From assembly GCF_000471905.2 (NCBI RefSeq), contig NW_006497023.1, positions 820,765 through 884,764 on the forward strand: a DNA stretch of 64,000 bases. The letters run 5' to 3'. Shown piece after piece: positions 1 to 10,439 of this stretch. This DNA is from Amborella trichopoda (lineage: Eukaryota > Streptophyta > Magnoliopsida > Amborellales > Amborellaceae). Every line of letters starts with the position of its first letter. Position 1 is the stretch's first letter. The notes beneath the pieces were generated by a model. That model was not told the DNA's origin and did not search any database. It saw nothing but the letters and a program-made list of their open reading frames with translations. The position numbers and the translations under genes were made by a program.

Positions 1-62
1 TTTTCTCCTTTTTTGCTAGTGCTGTTTAGATAGTGCTTTTTTGTCTGGTCCTTTTTTGTCTT

Positions 63-205
63 GTGCTGGTTGACTGTGCTGGGTGTGTATCTAAACTGCA
101 CGGTCTTAGTTGTATGACTTTAAACTGCATAACCACGGTCCAGTAGTATGACCTTAAACGGTGCTAGTGCTGTTTAGATACACACCCAGCACAGTCAACC
201 AGCAC
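63..205. repeat. Perfect inverted repeat with 34-base arms
   Basis: Bases 63-96 and 172-205 are exact reverse complements; the left arm starts GTGCTGGTTGACTGTGCTGG. The 75-base spacer contains pieces reading ATGACTTTAAACTGCAT, the reverse complement of the repeat that fills 43980-44400 in element C. This lies in the 3' non-coding region of element B. It is either a genuine hairpin or a local inverted duplication. Confidence 0.85.
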
Positions 206-869
206 TAGGGTTGTTTTGGAATTCCTTGGTGCTGCGTATGGACTAATGAGACTTACCTCGGGCCTGGAGTCCAAGCCTGACCTGACTCATCATCACTTGG
301 CTTCCCTTGGACGCGATTGGAATTCCAATTTGCAAGGAGCATTTGAGGGTAGTGTGGTATATATACGGGGGTACAATCCTGTTTTCCCTCACTTTTTCAC
401 CAAGGGTAAAACAAAATTAAGCAAAAAAAATTTTCTTAACAGTGAGAAGAAGGTGCTCGCTTGAAGTTCCAGCAAGCAGTGGGACTCCAGCAAAGGTTTT
501 ACAGGGAAGGTTCTTAGCCAACAGTGGAAATCAAGGTGGTTTTGGGGGGAAGACCTTCGACGTGCAAACTTTGCCAAGAATTTGGCGAAGTTGCAGGGAA
601 AAGAGCAGAAAAGGAGAGTTCTTCTGGGAGTTTTTCAGGAAACAGAAGAGGTTCCGGCTGCAGTTTTTTCTGGTAGAAGAGGCGGGAAGTAGAACTGTGA
701 GCATTTTAGCACATCTTAGGCATTTTTCAAGGACTTTAAGAGGTTTATCTGAGATTGTGGTAACTTTTCGACATTGTTAGTGGTGTTGTAGAGGTTCCTG
801 GGGACTTGGGGAAAGTTTGCAGGAGTTGTCCAGGTGAAAAACACATATGAGAAAGGTTTTTCAGTAGGT
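206..869. mobile_element. 3' non-coding region of element B, distal part
   Basis: This has no coding homology to the retrotransposon polyprotein. Bases 380-500 match 44880-45010 of element C, including the shared words TTTCACCAAGGGTAAAAC / TTTCACCAAAGGTTAAAAC and CAGCAAGCAGTG. That supports its being the 3' region of the same element type. A plus-strand frame of 112 codons (442-780) is open here, but no family is recognised and it may be chance. Confidence 0.6.
358..365 (+). promoter_or_regulatory. TATA-like box, antisense to element B
   Basis: TATATATA on the plus strand, followed after about 35 bases by a segment conserved in element C, where CTATATAAGGGG (44863-44874) sits at the equivalent place. 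A TATA box at the same position in two copies suggests a promoter directed against the coding strand of the element. No transcript evidence is available. Confidence 0.4.
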
Positions 870-1489
870 TTTCTGACCATGTAGGAGACGCTTCGACGAG
901 AGACGAACAGTCACAAGAGGTGGACCATCGTGAAAAGTGTACGGTTGCAGGAGGTAAACTGTCAGGGAGGTGAACCATCGTAGGGAAGATGTACAGTTAC
1001 CTTCGAAAATCGTGCCACCATTAATGAGGTGTGAAAACTTAGGCTTTGAAAATGAGGAGTCTCGGGAAGCGAATAGTCGAGATTGGGCCGTCGCTAATAG
1101 AAGTGCAGTCGGTGCTGGGGCAACTGGCACTGATGATTTAGGGTGCTAACACAACGGATGCTAAACCTCAAGAAAGGCAACCAACACTAAAGGTTAGGAG
1201 CACAACCGGTGGTGACCTTTGAAGGACACAGTTGACACTGATCAGTACGTGTGGCTCGTCATGGTGTGGAGAGTGATGTTCGCTTATGAAAGTAAGTTAC
1301 GTGTGGGATATGCAATGCTCGGTGACGAGCTGCATATGACTTGGCAAAAAGTGGCGAATGATGGTATGGCGCTGCTTGTGGTACTTGTTGGAAGCCAAAT
1401 CTTCTAGGATAAAAGTGGTCCATGTTGTTCTGTGGAAGGGCCCCCACTTTGAATAGGGTATGCTTTCTGTCATAGGGCAGTTCCTTGCC

Positions 1490-1600
1490 AGGGCTGCCCA
1501 CTTTGTATGTTTGATACACACGTCCACTGAATCCTTTGTTGTATATTTGATATACACGTCAGATGAGATATCTAGCTTGTATGTTTGACATACACGTCAG
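1490..1600. repeat. Short tandem repeat of a small palindrome
   Basis: Three units of about 40 bases contain GTATGTTTGATACAC, GTATATTTGATATAC and GTATGTTTGACATAC, followed by ACGTC. In the second and third units the two arms pair perfectly although their sequences differ. The duplicated copy at 4105-4200 has the same three-unit layout. Confidence 0.7.
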
Positions 1601-1739
1601 ATGGACAGAGGCTAATTTCTTGGAGTGGCTTTGCTTTATCTTCTAGACTGTAACCATCCTCTTACTTGTCAAATGAATTAAAGTTAACTCTCCAAGTGGT
1701 TTCACTTCTTCTTCATGAGGAAGGCCTTTCTTTGGTGGG

Positions 1740-1930
1740 TTTACTTCTTCCTTATGGGGAAGGGATTTGATTTGGATTGTAACCATCCTCTTATCCTCAA
1801 ATGTAAGAGCAAAAGTACAAGTTTTGGTTTGTAACTGTCCTTTTATCCTCATATGCAAGAGCGAAAGTACAAGTTTTGGTTTGCAACTTCACTCTTATCC
1901 TCAGATGCAAGAGACTTGTAACCTCCCTAG
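1740..1930. repeat. 52-base tandem repeat
   Basis: Three imperfect units are anchored by TTATCCTCA at 1791, 1843 and 1895, each followed by 'ATGCAAGAG'-like sequence; between units runs GTACAAGTTTTGGTTTG. Related but less regular units occur at 4430-4560 in the second copy of the duplicated segment. Confidence 0.75.
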
Positions 1931-1968
1931 TAATGGGCTTCATGTAACTTGTAACTCGTTTTTACTCC

Positions 1969-1974
1969 AATAAA
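1969..1974 (+). terminator. Possible polyadenylation signal on the plus strand
   Basis: AATAAA lies about 80 bases before the 3' end of the integrase frame, which is on the opposite strand. With the TATA-like box at 358 it could bound an antisense transcription unit of about 1.6 kb. The duplicated copy has only AATACAAA near 4602-4609. Confidence 0.25.
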
Positions 1975-2059
1975 AAGAGTTAGACTTTTGTTTTGACTAT
2001 CTTGCTTATTTTCATGTTGAGTCCCTTTCTTTTGAATATGCATCATGGATAGTACTTCT

Positions 2060-3425
2060 TTAAATATCATCCATTGCTAGGGGGCATTGCTTCCCCTCCT
2101 TTAGGATGTGTCAGTATATAGGCTCCGTTGGGCGAAACCTTCTTGACTATGAAGGGTCCTTCCCACTTAGAGGCTCAAACTTCCCTTTACGTCGGCTGTG
2201 CATAATAGGCCTTTTGACAGCTAAGACTAGATCACCGCGGGTGAATGAGTGGACTTTGACAGACTTGTTGAAAGCCCTCTTCATTCTCCCTTGGTTGAGT
2301 TCAAGGCTCTACTGAGCCTCTAGCCTCCTACCATCGAGTGCATCAAATTCCTGATACCGGATCTTAACTCTCTCATCTTTGGTTATTCCTTGGTTAATAG
2401 CGACTCACAGTGAAGGGATTTGTATTTCAAGAGGTAAAACTGCTTCACCCACATAAACCAGAGAATAAGGGGTGGAATCAATAGCATTTCGTGTAGTAGT
2501 GCAATAAGCCCATAGGGCTTCAGGAAGCTTCTCATGCCTGTTCTTCCTTGTTTTTTGTAATGACTTTCTTAAAACATTGCATAGAGTCTTATTGAAAGCC
2601 TCAGCTAATCCATTCGCCAGAGGGTGGTACATAGTTGAGTACCTCCATTCGAAATTGAATTGGTTAACTAAGCGATCGATGTGCTGACTCCTAAATTGAG
2701 GACCATTGTCAGATATAATTCGGTCGGGGACCCCGAAGCGATATATGATATAATGTCAAACAAAGTAGGCCGTTGTTATCCAAAAACCTGCTTATGGGGG
2801 ATCGCTTCAGCCCACTTAGAGAAATAATATGTTGCAGCTAGGATAAAAATATGGCCCATTGTGGAAGGAGGGTCAAGAGGCCCTACGATGTCCATACCCC
2901 ATTGTGAGAAGGGTCATGATGCAACCGTAGAGTGCAAAGGCTTTAGAGGTTGGTGAACCAGGCTGGAGTGTATTTAGCATACAAGGCACTTTTTAGCATA
3001 ACTTAAAGAATCGACAATCATGCAAGGCCAATAGTATCCCAACCTACGTATTCATTCATTGAGCTTAGGACCGGACTGGTGTAGTCCACAAATGCCTGAG
3101 TAGATTTCTTTTAACACCTTTTTGCTTCTTGGATATCAGCACAACTAAGAAGAATGACGTCAAACGACCGTCTAAAGAGAGCATCTCCTTTGTGGAGGGC
3201 ATACATGGTAGACATTCGATGTATGCTGTTGTGTTCGACACGATCTTCTGGGAGCCTGCCATGGTTTAGGAAACTAGTCATGGACTCTCGCCAATCTTCT
3301 ACTTGCTCAATTTCTGTACACATTGGGTCAAAGAATTCTGATTCTTGATTCTTACCCTTAGCTCCTTGACTCTGTGCTATTGCTTTTTCAGTCTTGATTA
3401 CTTATTAGGCTAATAAAAATGCTCC
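2060..3425 (-). pseudogene. Integrase fragment, copy 1 (element B, Tat/Ogre type)
   Basis: The minus strand encodes parts of a Ty3/Gypsy integrase, the enzyme that joins the cDNA to chromosomal DNA in the nucleus. Visible are the end of the catalytic core (2405-2632, with YHPLANGLAEAFNKTLCNVL) and, upstream, part of the region before the zinc finger (3065-3323). The C-terminal part lies at 2060-2320. The same parts in the same order occur at 4679-5990 at about 80 percent identity, so this is the second copy of a tandem duplication and not an independent gene. It is broken many times. The element family is clear from the match to copy 2, which is continuous with the RT of element B. Confidence 0.8.
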
Positions 3426-3439
3426 AGCCATGTTGGATA

Positions 3440-6035
3440 ATCCGGCTAGAAACCGAAGGGTCAAGGGAAATGAAATTGTCTTTGAAGGTGGACCATCATA
3501 GGGAAGGCGATCGGTTGCCGGAGGTGGACCGTAGGGAAGGCGAATGGTTGGGGGAAAGGAACGGTCACAGGAGGTGATTCGTCGTAGGAGGCGGGCAGTT
3601 GCCCTTGGAAATCGTACAACTGTTGGGAGGCAAAGGGATTTCGGCCTTGAAAATGAGGAGTTTCAGGAGGTGAACATTCACGACCGAGTCGGCGCTAATA
3701 GAAGCACAACCGGCGCTCTGATCCTCAAGAAAGGCAGTCGGTGCTAGGAGTTGGGAGTGTAGCCGGCGCTTGCCTTTGGAGGACGTAGCCAGTGCTGGCT
3801 TCAAACGACGATCATCAGTGCATGTGGCACGTCATGACATGCACAGTGCTGCTCGCATGTGCCAGTAAGTTATATGCGAGGATTGCAGCGCTCGGTGATG
3901 AGCTAATACGATGATGTTCATGCGTGGCATTGGCATGGGCCGGTAAAGGGTGGTAAATGATGGTAAAGCATGGCTTGCGATACCTGTTGGAAGACAACTC
4001 CTCTAGCACAACAGTGAAGTCCATGTTGTTCTGTGGAAGAACATCCACTATGAACAAGGTATGCTCTCCATCATAGGCCAGCTCCTTGTCAGAGAAGCCC
4101 TCTTTGTATGTTTGATACACACATCGAATGAATTCTGCCTTGTATGTTTGATATACACGTCAGATGAGATCTTTAGCTTGTATGTTTGATATACACATCA
4201 GATGAGCTGAAGCTATCTTCTCTGAGTGGTTTGGCTTCATATTTTGGCATGTAATCATCCTCTTACTCATCAGATGATTTGAAGCTAACTCGAAAATGGT
4301 TGGCTTCTTCTTTTGGCCTGTAACTGTTCTGTTTGGTGGTACTCGTCAGATGAATTGAAGCTATAATTTCTCCAAGTGGTTTTGCTTCTTCTTCCTGAGG
4401 AAGTCCTTTCTTCTAGCTGGTAACCGTCCACTTATCCTCAGATGCTAGAGCAACACTGTAGGTTTTGGTTTGTAACAACCCTCTTATCCTCAGATGCCAG
4501 AGCAACACTTATGATGTCAGATGTTCTCTTTTCCTCAGATGCAAGAGACTTGTAATCTCCCTAATAATGGGTTTTTGGCTTGTAATTTGTAACTCCTTTT
4601 ACTGCAATACAAAGATTTAGAATTTGTTTGAAATGTCTTCTATACTTTTTGCATTGAGGCTCATTTCTTGAATATGCATCACGGATAGTACTTCTTTAGG
4701 TATCTACCATTGATAGGAGGCATTCCTTCCTCCACCTCAGGATGTGCCAGTATGTAGGCTCCATTTCGTGAAACCTTTTTTACTATAAAGGGATCCTCCC
4801 ATTTGGGTTCAAATTTCCCTTTACGCCGATCATGCATAATAATAAGCCCATTGATAGCTAGCACTAGATCACCATGGGCGAATGAGCAGACCTTGACGGA
4901 CTTGTTAAAAGCTCTCTTCATTCTCCCTTGGTTTTGAGTTCAAGGTTTTGCTAAGCCTCTAGCCTCTTTTCATCGAGTGCATCCAATTCATGATATCGAA
5001 ACTTGACTCTCTCGTCTTCGGTTATTCCTTGGTGAATAGCGACTCGTAGTGAAAGGATTGGAATTTCAAGAGGTAAAATTGCTTCATCCCCATAGATCAG
5101 AGAATAAGGAGTGGAATCAGTAGCATTTCGCGTAGTAGTATGATAAGCCCATAGTTCTTTAGGAAGCTTCTCATGCCAGTTCTTTTTCGTATTTGAATCA
5201 AATTTTCTTAAAACATTGCATAGGGTCTTATTGAAAGCCTCAGCTAAGCCATTGGCTCGAGGATGGTACATAATCGAGTACATACACTCAAAACCAAACT
5301 GGTTGACCAAGTAATCAATATGGTGGCTTCGAAACTAGGCACCATTGTCAGATATAATCTGGTCAAGGACACAAACAGGTATATAATGTGGTGTCGGACG
5401 AAGTTTGCCACTGTTGTCTCAGGAACTTGCTTAGGGGAACCGCTTCAGCCCATTAGAAAAATAATCTTTTGTGAATAGATTGAAGACATGACCCATTGCC
5501 GAAGGAGAGTCAATAGGCCGTATAATGTTCACACCTCATTGTGAGAAAGGCCATGATGCCACTGTAGGGTGTAAGGGTTCTTGAGGCTGGTGAATAAGAC
5601 TTGAGTGTATTTGGCACTCTTGGCACTTTTTAGCATAGTTTAAGGAATTTGTATTCATGGAAGGCCTGTAGTATCCCAACCTGCGTATCTGTTCATAGAG
5701 CTTGGAACTAGACTGATTTAGTCCACAAATGCCTAAGTGCTCCAAGACCTTATTTGCTTCTGGCACGTCCACAAATCTAAGAAGAATACTGTCAAATGAT
5801 CGTCTAAAGAGCGAATCTCCTTCAAGGAGGGTATACTTGGTAGACATTCAACATATGTTGTTGCATTCAGATTGATCTTCCAGGAGCCTGCCATGTTTTA
5901 GGAAATTAGTGATGGGCTCTCTCCAATCATCTACCTGTTCAATTTTCCCCTATACCAAGTCAAAGAATCCTTAGCTCCTTGACTCTGTGCCATTTCTTGT
6001 TCGGTCTTAATTACCTCTTTAGCTGATAAAAGTGC
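3440..6035 (-). repeat. Tandem duplication inside element B, copy 2
   Basis: This is the partner of 870-3425. It continues without a gap into the RNase H and RT of element B, so it is the copy in the original position. Bases 3470-4660 are the 3' non-coding part: GGTGGACC-containing repeats at 3490-3560, CAGTCGGTGCTAGGAG at 3734-3749, and the three-unit palindrome array at 4105-4200. Confidence 0.7.
4679..5990 (-). pseudogene. Integrase (element B, Tat/Ogre type)
   Basis: This is a minus-strand integrase, the 3'-most pol domain. From N to C it shows a zinc-binding part (5536-5847) with the family's signature spacing and CQECQIHSSLIHQP, the end of the catalytic core (4951-5310, with YHPRANGLAEAFNKTLCNVL), and a C-terminal region (4679-4921) ending PINGRYLKKYYP and then a stop. 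That ending is typical of Tat-type integrases, which have no chromodomain. The central core between these blocks is poorly readable. The frame is broken several times. Upstream it joins the second RNase H of the same element; downstream is the repeat-rich 3' region. Confidence 0.85.
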
Positions 6036-6039
6036 TTCG

Positions 6040-6480
6040 AATGGATAAAGAGGGCACTCAGAAAAGATATTTCTCTCATCATCCACGTCGACCTCAGTTC
6101 TTAGTTCAATGTGTCCCCATTCTGCTACACAAACAAGCGTGGGTCCTGATGAGGATAATTGCATTATAGCCCCAATTTTTGCAAGTGTGTCGGCTTGGGA
6201 GTTTAGCCTCCTGGGATATGACTTAGGGATATATCTTCAAACTGGGCCATATACGATTTTACAGTATCGTGATAAGGCTTGAGAGTGTCCTTTCTCACAT
6301 AATATATACCTTTGAGCTGTCGGATAACCAACTCAGAGTCGCCATAGATCTAAAGTTATTCCAAGTCTAGGTCGAAAGCTATCTCCAATCCAATTATAAG
6401 GGCTTGATATTCTGCCTCATTGTGGGAGCCGACCTTGGCGAGAGAGAAAGAAAGTGGCAATACTCATCCTTTTGGGGTTA
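6040..6480 (-). pseudogene. Second (archaeal-type) RNase H domain, element B
   Basis: Between the ordinary RNase H and the integrase, the minus strand carries degenerate coding sequence that matches the better preserved domain of element C (45226-45480, with YFDGA, GLEIAFDLDLE and IFGDFELVIWQL). An additional archaeal-type RNase H at this place is a defining trait of the Tat/Ogre lineage. It is thought to help remove RNA from the replication hybrid. The stretch is short, broken, and recognisable mainly by comparison with element C. Confidence 0.65.
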
Positions 6481-7800
6481 GGAAGACCACTCTGATGCCT
6501 CCTCAGTCTGATTGGAAAGCTCCATCAAAGTACAATTCCCATGGGTGAGCAAGCTCAATACTTCTTCAATAGGGAGGTAACTTAATAATGGAGATTCTGC
6601 GGCCCCGAGGTGTGCTGCAAGAAAATCAGCCAGGGCTATGCCATTGATCGCCTTTTGTGGAACATATGTGATGTAAAATTCCATCAATAGTAATGCCCAC
6701 TTAGCGAGATATCTTGATAGGCACGGGTGTGTCATGTGAAATTTTATAGGATCTGATTTTGATATAAGTTTCACTTCATGACCAAGAAAGTAGTGATAGA
6801 GTTTTTGGACTGCAAAAATTAAGGCCAGGTACATCTTCTCTAGATAATTCTTCTCGGCCCCTTGCATCCTGCGGTTGAGATAATACAATGCGATTTCTTT
6901 TCCCTCATCATTTTTTTGTGCCAACAATGGCCTGAGTGACTTGTCTAGAGCGGTCACGTAAAGGATGAGAGGCTTTCCCAACACTGGTGTAGAGAGCACT
7001 GAAGGGTTGAGTAAATATTGGTTAATGTCATCAAGAGCTGCTTGACATGCTTCATTCCAAATGAATGGAATATCCATCTTTAGCAGGTGCATAAAGGGTT
7101 TACAGTGACCCGAGAGACTCGAGATGAACTTGCGGATGTATGCTAGCTGCCCTTGCAAAGAGTGTAACTCTCGCAATGTGATTGGTGATGGAATTTCTTG
7201 ACTGGCTCAACTTCAAGCCCACGATGTCAAACAATGAACCCCAAGAACTTTCCTGAACGCACACCAAAAGCGCATTTCAGTCGGTTAATTTTAAGTTGAT
7301 GAAGATGTAGTCGCTCAAATACCTTTTCAAGCTCTTTCATCTGAGCATCGCTCTCTTCGGATTTTACCACCAAGTCATCTACATAACACTCCACTTCTTT
7401 ATGCATCATGTCTTTAAAGAAGGTGGTCATTGCCCTCTGGTAAGTGGCACCGACGTTCTTTAATCTAAAAGGCATCATCATGTAACAAAAGACCCCCTTT
7501 GGAGTTAAGAATGCAGTGGCTTCTACATCTTCAAGCGCCCTCCGTATCTGGTTATACCCGGAGTATCCATCCATGAAGGAAACACTTGACAATGAAAGGC
7601 AGAGTCAATGAGCTTCGTGGTAAATGGCAACGGGAAGTCATCCTTGGGGCACGCGGTATTGAAGTAGCGGAAGTTGATGCTGACCCTAATTTTGCCAGTC
7701 TTCCTCTTGACTGAAACAACATTTTCTAGCCATTTTGGGTACTTGACTTCGCGAATGAAGCCTGCTTGTCTTAGTTTGGTCACCTCGGCATCAATCTACA
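6478..7800 (-). pseudogene. Reverse transcriptase and RNase H (element B)
   Basis: This is the polymerase module that copies the element RNA into DNA in the cytoplasmic particle. On the minus strand: RT entry motif near 7600-7780 (GKIRV, ACPKDDFPLP), RT palm at 7227-7592 with FMDGYSGYNQI and a YVDD catalytic box near residues 70-73 of that piece, then thumb, connection and RNase H at 6478-7176 (LSTPVLGKPLILYV, RRMQGAEKNY). All are typical of the Tat/Ogre lineage and closely match element C at 45226-47140. The pieces lie in more than one frame, so the enzyme is broken. The upstream neighbour is gag, the downstream one the second RNase H. Confidence 0.9.
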
Positions 7801-8580
7801 TCTCAAGGTCAGGCGTGAACCTCCTTGACTTTTGCTTGACGGGTTTGACAGTCGGATTGATGGCCAGACGATAAATGGTATCTAGATCAGGCATCTCATG
7901 GTAATGTCAGGCAAAGACATCTTAGTTTTCTCACAAGAATGTTGTGAATTTTTCTTTTTCGGCTGGAGACATATTTGTCGAGATGAAAGTAGGCCGAGGG
8001 TCAGCTTCATCGCTCAAATTTATTGCTTCAAGCTCATCAGCAGTAGCTTGACCGCCTTCTTCCCATTCTTTTAAGGCTTCTTGCAATTCTTCTTTATTAT
8101 TTTCAGACGTCTTTTTATCAGTGTAGAGACTCATGATCCTGACATCTCGACCTCCAGTAAAGCTCTAGAGTAGGTCATGATTTATGCTGCTTTCTTGTAT
8201 CGAGGGACAGAAGGGTCAACCTCAAACATGGAAGGCCAATCGGGTTGTAGGGGCTCATCTTGAAAGTTAGGGGGGATTTGAGATTCAACGATCGTGGGGG
8301 AAGAAGTTTACTCTTATGAATCACACGGTAATGGCACGGGTGCTTGAAGTGTTTCCCCCGTGCTGGCTGGCGCTTCATAGACTTGTACCACGTGGCAAGC
8401 TTCCTGAGAATAGAAACTCTTTCCCCTTGATTCTTTCTGTCTCTACTCAAAGTCAGACTCAGGGGGCCACTGGGGTTTCTTTAGTTTTGTGTTTTTGTGC
8501 TTCTTCGAGAAGGATGGTTGTGCTTTGGCTTTAGCTGCCAGGGCATCAGCAACCATTAGGAATCCTATTTTCTGAACTAG
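7801..8580 (-). pseudogene. Pol N-terminal linker (element B)
   Basis: The minus strand encodes the acidic linker before RT. Piece 7931-8134 reads EEGGQATADELEAINLSDEA and PRPTFISTNMSP, a block that precedes RT in Tat-type elements and is also present in element C (46635-47138). I looked here and upstream for the protease signature (D-S/T-G) and did not find a convincing one; it may be too decayed. The stretch is broken. Confidence 0.7.
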
Positions 8581-10400
8581 TGTCTTTTTCAATCGATTTT
8601 ATTACGTCCTGGTTATATTAGATCCGTCGAGTTCTCTATCAAGAGCCTCGAAATCTGGACATATAGCGGTTGTAACTACAGGAGACATAATAGAGGAAAG
8701 ATGAGAAGCAAAAGAAGAAGAAGGAGAAGGGTTAGAAGGTGGGGGACTTTTAAGGTCGTTCCCCTCATCGGACCGATCTGGGCAGCTTTTTATGTCAACG
8801 TCAGGATTAGATGTGTGTCGGGATCTTTTAGGCCTTTCCCTTGCGTAGACCGTTGTAGAGTGCTTTAAATGTCATCTCCCTCACTGGACGCGCTCTGAGT
8901 GGAAGATGGAACAAGGACGTCCTCTTGATGAGAAGGAAGGAGGATCATGGTAGGGATAAAATCTAGTAAGGTTGGCAGTGGGAGAAGGGGCCTAAGAAAT
9001 TCTTGCTCAACTAGCGGTTGAGCGGCCTTGCTTCTTTGACAAGTAGCCCTGGGTGCCCATTTACTTCTGGTTTTCCGTGGTGGTGCTTGATTCGTCTCAG
9101 TAGGCTTGTGAATGGCCATAGCTTGGCGAACTCCTTCGCGTCTTAAGGAATTGAGTCTGCTTCACCCATGATGCACTATCCATGGCTGGGAAGTCGAGGG
9201 TTCAGTAGAGTCTGAATAGTTATTGAGAAGGTCTTGTGTTGGGAGGTCCTTCTATTGCACTGATGGAGCAGTGGCTTGAGGATCACTTACTGAGACAATG
9301 TAAAACTCCTGACATTCCCGCAATTTCTTTACGAACATCTCATGGAAACTGGTGCAATCCCACAGGTAGTGGCCCCTTATTTGGTGATACGGGCCCTAAT
9401 GGTCTTCAGTCCCCTGTGCAAGGCATCGAGGCTACCTCGTGGGCTTCGTGTGCTTATGCCTTCATGAAGCATTATAACACAGAAGGCATGAAGGATACCA
9501 TGCATTTCATCTTCCTCTTGGACGGTTACTGCATGAGAGGGTTACCATTACCTCGATTGTTTAAAGAGCTTATAGGTTGTTGTTGTGACCCACCATGGTG
9601 TCGTGATAAACTTTCTATCAACTCTGACATGGAAGTCGGGTTAGAGGCCTCAACATGTAGAGAAAATTTCAGGTCGCATCTTTCGCACACAAGTTTGAAC
9701 TGCTTCCTTCTCAGGCATAGGATTGGGTGGGCGAGCAGCCAAATTTCTCCATCGTGATATGAACTGGTTCACTGACTCATCATGGTCTTGAATCAGAGTG
9801 AGAAGTTCAATGGTTTGGACCTCTCTCTCGACCTCATAGAAGCACTGATAGAACAGTTTCTCCATTTCCTCCCATGTATGTACTGAGTTTGGAGGGAGTC
9901 GAGCATACCATTGAAAAGATGGGTCGTCATGGGTCTCAACGAATTGACGGAAAAGGAGTCTCCCATCAGTCGTTGTTTCTCGACATGCTACCTGGAAGTG
10001 GGCGATATGCTGGTTCGGGGAGGTGATTTCATCGAATAGAGGAAACTTCCCTTTCTTGTAATCTAAGGAAATAGGACCTGGTCAATATATGAAGGGTACG
10101 CCCTATGATAAGGTGTTGCACCTTGTATCCCCGGAATTTGTCTGTTCTTTAGGCTGTGGGGCACCATAACATCAATGTTTGCTTGAGACATGGGGTGAGG
10201 GATAGAATTGTCCTGTGAGGCAGAGGGAAGGGGCTGCCTTGGAGGTGCACCATCGGAGTGATGGGAATTGATCTCATGATTAGCTGATTGTCATGCGGCG
10301 TCTATACAATCTATTCTCTCAATCATCACGGGCACCATTTCCTCAAACTTGTTCATGCGCTCCTCCTGTGTGTCACCAGGCTTGCTTATAACCATTACAT
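8580..10400 (-). pseudogene. Gag (element B)
   Basis: This is the capsid-type structural protein of the element. The frame enters near 10396 with a start like that of element C (KPGDTQEERMNKFEEMV here, KPGDSQEERMDKFEQMV in C). The conserved gag core lies at 9650-9865 (RWRNLAARPPNP, AVQTCVRKMRPEI), and a basic, proline-rich tail at 8865-9119 (ETNQAPPRKTRSKWAPRA) has a close counterpart in C. It is broken in several places. Plus-strand open frames over this interval are shadows. Confidence 0.85.
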
Positions 10401-10439
10401 TGACTATTGCAGTTGAGGGCTTGCAAACATGACGGGTCG

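Larger units (their letters stand above)
870..3425 (-). repeat. Tandem duplication inside element B, copy 1 (integrase plus 3' region)
   Basis: This segment matches 3440-6035 in order and orientation at about 80 percent by eye. Both copies run from a repeat-rich 3' non-coding part (870-2050 versus 3470-4660), through the integrase C-terminus, to the same point upstream of the integrase zinc finger. The two are head to tail and differ in length by only about 40 bases. Either the segment was duplicated within one element long ago, or unequal recombination joined two related elements. Confidence 0.7.

Noticed and set aside
3470-4660. Considered as the 3' LTR of element B
   Set aside because: It has no similarity to the 5' LTR at 12006-14992, and its counterpart at 870-2050 also follows integrase directly. 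It fits the long 3' non-coding region of the lineage.
9236-9757. 173-codon plus-strand frame
   Set aside because: It lies opposite the gag core of element B, whose minus-strand reading has clear family motifs; a shadow frame.
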